From NCBI GenBank assembly GCA_963170125.1, contig CAUJFI010000039.1, forward strand, positions 1-49,633: DNA of 49,633 nucleotides. Direction: 5' to 3'. A program made the position numbers and the translations under genes. Under the pieces are notes generated by a model. That model made no database searches, had not been told where the DNA came from, and was given only the letters and a program-made list of their open reading frames with translations. Below, piece by piece: positions 45,200 through 49,633 of this stretch. Each line of letters begins with the position of its first letter. Within the stretch, counting starts at the first letter, position 1. This stretch comes from Deinococcota bacterium (GTDB lineage: Bacteria > Deinococcota > Deinococci > Deinococcales > Trueperaceae).

Positions 45200-45814
45200 A
45201 TGGCACACGTCACGGTCGCGAGCGAGGCGAGCCTCGAGCAGAACATCCAAGGCTCGCGGTTCATCGCGTTCGTGTTCGAGGCCGACTCCCCCGAGGCCGC
45301 CCTCGGCAGGCTGGCGAGAGTGCGGAGCGACCACCCCGACGCCACGCACCACTGCTGGGCGTTCCGCGTGGGGTCCGCCCAACGCTTCTCGGACGACGGC
45401 GAGCCGGGCGGCACCGCGGGCAGGCCGATGCTCGAGGTCGTCCTCAAGCGCGGACTCGATCACGTCTTGGGCGTCGTCGTCCGCTACTACAGCGGCAAGA
45501 AGCTCGGCCCCGGCGGCCTCGTGAGGGCGTACTCCGGCACGCTGGCGAAGGCGCTCGACGTCGCCGGCGTGCGCGAGGTGGTCGACGTCGTCAGGGTGCG
45601 GGTGCGGGTGCCCTTCGCGGGCACCGACGCTGCGCTGCGGCTCCTCGATGAGCTCGGGAGGGCGGAGGCTTTCGACCCGTTGGCCAGGGGTGCGCCCGGC
45701 TTCGACGAGGCCGGGATGAGCGTGACGCTCAGCGTGCCGGCCTCCGCCCTGGCCGCGTTGGAGGCTCGGCTCAAGGAGGCTACGAACGGCGCGGCCACGG
45801 TGGAGCGCGGCTGA
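45200..45814 (+). CDS. yigZ: YigZ/IMPACT-family protein
   Basis: 204 aa. The N-terminal UPF0029 domain shows the signature ASEASLEQNIQGSRFIAFVF, HHCWAFRVG and SDDGEPGGTAGRPMLEVVLK, then VVVRYYSGKKLGPGGLVRAY. A C-terminal ferredoxin-like domain (VRVRVPFAGTDAALRLLDEL, GMSVTLSVPASALAALEARL) completes the normal architecture. Eukaryotic IMPACT homologues act on translation control; the bacterial role is unclear. It appears monocistronic. Confidence 0.93.
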   Translation: MAHVTVASEASLEQNIQGSRFIAFVFEADSPEAALGRLARVRSDHPDATHHCWAFRVGSAQRFSDDGEPGGTAGRPMLEVVLKRGLDHVLGVVVRYYSGKKLGPGGLVRAYSGTLAKALDVAGVREVVDVVRVRVRVPFAGTDAALRLLDELGRAEAFDPLARGAPGFDEAGMSVTLSVPASALAALEARLKEATNGAATVERG

Positions 45815-45926
45815 GACGCGGACCGGCCGTGAGAGCGAACGGCGTGGGCCCACCTCGCGAGCGTCCTTAGCCGGCCATGAAGCCCGCCTCACCGTGCCGT
45901 GGACTGGAAGGTGGCACGATAGGGGC

Positions 45927-46547
45927 ATGATGAGACTGCGCACCAAGACCTGGTCGATCGTCCTGCTGCTCGGCGCGCTCCTCGGAGCGTGCGCCCCGGC
46001 GCGCACCCAAGGCGGCGCGGTGCTCATCGCCGTGCTAAACGCCCCGGCCCAATCGGTGCTCGGGGGGTCGGCCGAGGGGGTCCAGGGCGTCCTGGAGCGC
46101 GAGACGACGCCCAACCTCAGCTACGTCTCGTCGTTCACGATGCGCTTCCTGGAGACGCACAACGACCTGTTCCATAGCCGCGCCGCGCCGAGCGCGGCTC
46201 GGATCGCACGCACGCAGGGGGCGGACCTGGCGGTGATGGTGGGCGCGCCGGTGCTCGAGCGCACCGCCACGCCGTCACGCGACGGTCTTAGTCGCAGGGT
46301 GGACGTGGCGGTGGCCCTGGAGGCTCAGGTCGTCGACCCGCGCACCGACGCGGTGGTGCAAGTGCTGCGCACCCGCACACTGCAGGGTTCTCGCGTCGAG
46401 GCCAACGACGGCGAGCTGGTAGCCATCGACCTCGACCCCACCGTGCAGGCCCTGCGCGATCAGGCAGTCCCGGAGCTGGCCGCGGCCCTCAGCGCCGAGC
46501 TGCCGTACCTGACGAACAGCCTGCTCATCGGAAGTAGCGGCGGATGA
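45927..46547 (+). CDS. Lipoprotein of unknown function
   Basis: 206 aa. The signal RTKTWSIVLLLGALLGACAP has a lipobox LLGAC (C22), so it should be lipidated. The mature part, with ARIARTQGADLAVMVGAP and VDVAVALEAQVVDPRTDAVV, looks like an alpha/beta domain distantly like the CsgG/LpoB group, but I do not recognise a family. The upstream GTG at 45894 would place extra residues before the signal and is less likely. Its 3' end overlaps the converging membrane gene by 23 nt. Confidence 0.7.
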   Translation: MMRLRTKTWSIVLLLGALLGACAPARTQGGAVLIAVLNAPAQSVLGGSAEGVQGVLERETTPNLSYVSSFTMRFLETHNDLFHSRAAPSAARIARTQGADLAVMVGAPVLERTATPSRDGLSRRVDVAVALEAQVVDPRTDAVVQVLRTRTLQGSRVEANDGELVAIDLDPTVQALRDQAVPELAAALSAELPYLTNSLLIGSSGG

Positions 46548-47964
46548 TCTCCTGGTAACCGGCGGGGAGGTCGCCTTCACCGACCGCCTCCTCGGCCGCC
46601 TCGGCGTACGGACCGAGCGGCGTGCCTGCCGGGAGTTCCACGTCCGAGGCGCCGGGTAGCCTGACGCGACCGGCGGGGTTCGTCGGCCCTGCCCCCATGA
46701 CCCCGGGCAGGAGTTCCACGCCGCCGGTCAAGAACGCGGTCTCGCCCCCCTCGGCAGCGTCCTCGAGCGAGGCGCCCCCCACGCCCACGGCGCCGGCTTC
46801 GCTAGACCCCTCGTCCCCGCCCGACGCCCCGCCCTCGGCGCCACCACCCCTGTCATCATCACCCGGCCGCTGCGCGCCCCCGCCGCCCGCAGCCTCCTCG
46901 CCCTCGCTCAGCCCACGCTCGTCTTCCGTAGCCCGGCCCTCAGTGGCCCGCTGCGCGGCCCCAGCGGGCGGGCGCGCCGCCCCTTCGTCGCTGGCCTCAC
47001 CGTTCGTCCGCTCGGGCGGTGCGCCCGCAGCTTCGGTACCGCCCGAGTCGCCTGCGTCCGAGGGGTCGCCGGAACTGTCCCCGCCGCCCCCGTCGCCCCC
47101 GCCAGGTGGGGGGGCCTCGGCAGCAGCAGTGCCGGGCTCGCCCGTCTGGCCTGGCTCGCCGCCGTCGGCGCTCTCGCCCCCGCCCACAGAGGACGCAGCG
47201 CCGGAGCCGGCCCCGGAGTTCGGGGCGGACTCGCCTTGGCGCAGGGCCTCGAGGAAGCGCGACAACGCTTCGTTGCCCACCTCCGTGCCGGGGGGTAACG
47301 CGTCCCGGTCGTCGACGACGCCGCCCACCTGGTCTTGCGCCGCCGCGCCCTCCGCCCGGCTCGCGGCCTCGGGCCGGCCATCGAGCTCGCCGACGCGTTC
47401 GAGCGGTCGGTCCTCGCCGGCCTCCTGCTCGGCCGTCAGCACCGCCTCGGTCGTGCGCGCGGGTGCCGCAGTAGCCACGCGGCGCGGGAAGGCGTACGTG
47501 AGCCCGAGCGTGGCCAGGGCGAGCACGGCGGCCGGCAGCCACCACGCCGGCGCTTGCGGCCGACGGTAATCGCGCACGGAGCGCGCGCCCGCCTCGAGGA
47601 CGCGCGCTGCGAGCCCGAACTCGTCCGGCGCGCCCCCTGCCCCCTCGCGTTCGAGCACGGTGAGCCCCGACTCGTAGGCGAGACCGACCTGGTCGGCGAT
47701 GCTGTCGAGCGCCTCTCGCCCCAACGGCCGCACCGGCAGCGCGGCGCCGATGGCGGCAGCGACGAGCGTCGACCCGAGGTGCGCGAGCACGGGGAACTCG
47801 AAGATCCGGCTGAGCACGGCCCCGACTAGGGCGCCGCCCAACGCCCCGACGGCCGCGCGCCAGACGCGCCGGTCCAGCGCCATGCGGCGGGCGGTGACGA
47901 CATGCAGCGTGTAGGCGCCGACCTCGGGTAACTGCGCCCGCCGGCGCCGGCTCGGCGAGATCAC
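46525..47964 (-). CDS. Membrane protein with long Gly/Glu/Ser-rich linker, unknown function
   Basis: 479 aa from GTG 47964, which overlaps the preceding gene (GTGA). Two closely spaced helices near residues ~32-75 (RAAVGALGGALVGAVLSRIF; HLGSTLVAAAIGAALPV) and a third near 150 (WWLPAAVLALATLGLTYAF) are followed by about 280 residues of acidic Gly/Ser/Pro-rich chain. The ordered end YAEAAEEAVGEGDLPAGYQE and IIRRYFR resembles the C-terminal tails of large membrane proteins found in MoxR/BatA-type clusters. That link is an inference. Confidence 0.65.
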   Translation of the reverse strand: MISPSRRRRAQLPEVGAYTLHVVTARRMALDRRVWRAAVGALGGALVGAVLSRIFEFPVLAHLGSTLVAAAIGAALPVRPLGREALDSIADQVGLAYESGLTVLEREGAGGAPDEFGLAARVLEAGARSVRDYRRPQAPAWWLPAAVLALATLGLTYAFPRRVATAAPARTTEAVLTAEQEAGEDRPLERVGELDGRPEAASRAEGAAAQDQVGGVVDDRDALPPGTEVGNEALSRFLEALRQGESAPNSGAGSGAASSVGGGESADGGEPGQTGEPGTAAAEAPPPGGGDGGGGDSSGDPSDAGDSGGTEAAGAPPERTNGEASDEGAARPPAGAAQRATEGRATEDERGLSEGEEAAGGGGAQRPGDDDRGGGAEGGASGGDEGSSEAGAVGVGGASLEDAAEGGETAFLTGGVELLPGVMGAGPTNPAGRVRLPGASDVELPAGTPLGPYAEAAEEAVGEGDLPAGYQEIIRRYFR

Positions 47965-48605
47965 GGCTCGTCCCGATCAGCGGCTACGGCGGCCGGGGGC
48001 CGCGGCGCCGGTCCCCAGAGGAAGAGTGCGCAGACCAGGACGAACGGCGCCGACCAGGCCAGATAGGCGAGCGACACGACGCTCGGCGCGCTCCACGGGT
48101 TCAGGTGACCGCCGCCCAAGCTAACGTCGAGCCACACGCTGACGGCGAGCACGGCCGGGACGGCGATGAACGTGAGTACACCGGCGTAGCGACCTCGGAG
48201 CGCCCGGCCCACCAGGAGACCGAGGCCGAAGTACGCCCCCAGGGTGACGAAGGCCACGAGCGCCGGCCAGTAGCCCGGGACAGCAGGGTAGGTGGCCGCG
48301 CGCGCCGCCACCTCGAAAGGCCACGTGAAGACCGCCACCGCGACGAGGGCAAGGAAGGTCACCCTGGCTTCGGCCAGCCTGCCGGGCGCGGCGCGGCCCC
48401 AGATGCCCACGGCGTAGGCGAGCGCCAGCAGGGCCAGGAGGCTGTTGCGTAGCGCGACCACCGGACCCCAGGCCTCGTTGACGCGGGCGCCCCCGTCCGG
48501 CCAGTTGACGTTGAGGGCGACGACGAGCGCCGCGAACGTCAGAGCCGTGACCTGTAGTAGGTCGGCGCGTTGCAGCCTGACGGCCACCGTCGCGAGCGCC
48601 CTCAC
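47961..48605 (-). CDS. Polytopic membrane protein, unknown function
   Basis: 214 aa from GTG 48605 (GTGA overlap with the upstream gene). Six or seven hydrophobic helices are visible, for example LQVTALTFAALVVALNV, LLALLALAYAVGIWG, ARVTFLALVAVAVFTWPFEV, LTFIAVPAVLAVSVWL and PFVLVCALFLWGPAP. No family recognised. The frame upstream of 48605 is Arg-rich and overlaps the neighbouring gene, so it was left out. Confidence 0.65.
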   Translation of the reverse strand: MRALATVAVRLQRADLLQVTALTFAALVVALNVNWPDGGARVNEAWGPVVALRNSLLALLALAYAVGIWGRAAPGRLAEARVTFLALVAVAVFTWPFEVAARAATYPAVPGYWPALVAFVTLGAYFGLGLLVGRALRGRYAGVLTFIAVPAVLAVSVWLDVSLGGGHLNPWSAPSVVSLAYLAWSAPFVLVCALFLWGPAPRPPAAVAADRDEP

Positions 48606-49633
48606 GGCGACCCCGGCTCCCGGCCGCTCCGGAGCGGGGCCGCGACCAGGGCTGCCGGCGGTCCGGCCTCGGGCCCCGAGCCGGTGCCGACGGACGCAAG
48701 CCACACGACGCACCGCTGGTCGCCAACGCAGCCGCTACTTGCCACCAAAGTCCCGTCAGGGAGCGCCGGTACGAGGGAGAGATAGCGGTCGGGGTACGCG
48801 CCGACCTCGCCCGGTAGGAGTTCCCTGACCTGGCCGGGGGCGAGGTCGGGCTGCGCGCCGAGACCCGTGACGTAGACGGACGTCAACGGCACGCTCGAGT
48901 CGTTACGCACGGCGTTGCCGAGGACCGCCAACGGGGCGTCGACCGCGCGCGGGGGCAAGCGCACCGTGACTGAGCGCCATGCCGGTGACGGAACGGTCAC
49001 TGACCGGGCGCTGCCCGAGTACGCCTGGGGGCGGACCGGGGCCGCACCGGCCGGGAAGTCCAGCACCGCCCGCGGCAGGGTGAGGCTCTCGAGCGCTTCG
49101 TGTATGACGGCGAGCGGACCACCGACCTGCGCCAGCGCCACCGCACCGACGTAAGGCGGCGGGGGCGGGCGTAGGGCCTGCCAGGCGCCGAACCCGCTGA
49201 AGGCAGCCACGATCACGGCAGCCAACAGCCCGGGAGCGCCGCCGAGCCTGATGGCTATGAACGCCAGGACCGCGTAGGCGACGGAACCGATCAGGATGGC
49301 GCCGACCGGCGCCTGCCTCGGGGTGGCGACGAGCGGCTCCGCCAGCACCGTGGCCAACAGCTGACCGGGCTTCCCGAGGTTGCCGGCGCCACCGATGGCC
49401 GCGACCGCCGCTTCGGTCACCGGCAGGTCCATGACGGCGACGCGGCCGGCGCCGAGCGTCGCCACGCCCGTCTGCGGCACGAGCGCGCCCAGGGGGGCGC
49501 CCAATGCCTCGCGCCCACTCGCCAGGACGACGGAAGCGCCCGCGACGGCGGCCGCGACGACGGCGTCGACCGGCGCCGAGCCCTCGACCGTGAAGCTCCG
49601 GACGCCATCGAAAGCGGCCGGGGAGCTCGGCAG
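48602..49633 (-). CDS. Membrane protein, unknown function (5' end beyond the window)
   Basis: The frame is open from the right edge, so the start is outside the window; 343 codons are seen. The visible N-terminal part (RSFTVEGSAPVDAVVAAAVA, ASVVLASGREALGAPLGALV) looks like a soluble alpha/beta domain. Two membrane helices follow (VGAILIGSVAYAVLAFIAIR; LLAAVIVAAFSGFGAW). The last ~200 residues are a beta-rich extracytoplasmic-type domain (SVTVPSPAWRSVTVRLPPRA, GCVGDQRCVVWLASVGTGSG). A TTG at 49504 could be misread as the start, but the coding pattern continues upstream without change. Confidence 0.65.
   Translation of the reverse strand: MPSSPAAFDGVRSFTVEGSAPVDAVVAAAVAGASVVLASGREALGAPLGALVPQTGVATLGAGRVAVMDLPVTEAAVAAIGGAGNLGKPGQLLATVLAEPLVATPRQAPVGAILIGSVAYAVLAFIAIRLGGAPGLLAAVIVAAFSGFGAWQALRPPPPPYVGAVALAQVGGPLAVIHEALESLTLPRAVLDFPAGAAPVRPQAYSGSARSVTVPSPAWRSVTVRLPPRAVDAPLAVLGNAVRNDSSVPLTSVYVTGLGAQPDLAPGQVRELLPGEVGAYPDRYLSLVPALPDGTLVASSGCVGDQRCVVWLASVGTGSGPEAGPPAALVAAPLRSGREPGSP

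Overview
The window is a very GC-rich bacterial chromosome segment with no mobile elements. Its gene content points to the Deinococcus-Thermus phylum, most like the Truepera lineage (inference): MglA/MglB, a PQQ-propeller Ser/Thr kinase of the deinococcal quinoprotein-kinase type, a split glycine decarboxylase (gcvPA/gcvPB), citramalate synthase, class I ilvC, and many genes whose start codon lies 7-8 nt after a -10 box (leaderless mRNAs, which are common in deinococci). Genes are densely packed, and most same-strand neighbours overlap by 4 nt (ATGA, GTGA or TTGA).

Layout. 1-710 (-): 5' part of rsmB and a SpoVS-family gene that appears to start at ATC. 896-7714 (+): branched-chain amino acid operon. 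A near-consensus promoter, a 24-codon leader peptide rich in Leu/Ile codons and a terminator hairpin (attenuator) precede ilvB-ilvN-ilvC-leuA-cimA. The cimA frame lacks a stop at its expected end. 7897-9975 (-): ribbon-helix-helix gene and kinase-propeller gene. 10122-11575 (+): murA with its promoter.

11612-21028 (-): TPR secreted protein; then hisC-hisB-hisH-SPOR protein-rapZ-yvcK-glucodextranase-C-like membrane protein, linked by overlaps. 21168-28551 (-): nfeD-floA-unknown-phoH-pgpH-ybeY-dgkA-cdd, in the same order as the Bacillus yqeZ-yqfA-...-phoH-yqfF-yqfG-dgkA-cdd cluster. 28630-28705 (-): tRNA-Trp with terminator. 28891-29289 (+): ErpA/IscA-type Fe-S carrier. 29427-34875 (-): mglB-mglA-gcvT-gcvH-gcvPA-gcvPB.

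34984-35670 (-): tRNA-Met, a small zinc-ribbon protein and tRNA-Leu. 35717-41984 (-): malE-malF-malG-[degenerate AdoMet-decarboxylase-like gene]-glpK, with promoter, possible operator and a malE/malF intergenic hairpin. 42175-44911 (-): cysS and dprA; a 15-bp perfect inverted repeat folds over the dprA start codon. 45200-46547 (+): YigZ-family protein and a lipoprotein. 46525-49633 (-): three membrane proteins of unknown function, the first cut by the window edge.

The strongest items for follow-up are the SpeD-like protein lacking its pyruvoyl serine inside the sugar transporter/glycerol kinase operon, the leaderless leader peptide and attenuator of the ilv operon, the ATC-start SpoVS gene, and the hairpin that masks the dprA start. 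I did not find a clearly new defence or mobile system.
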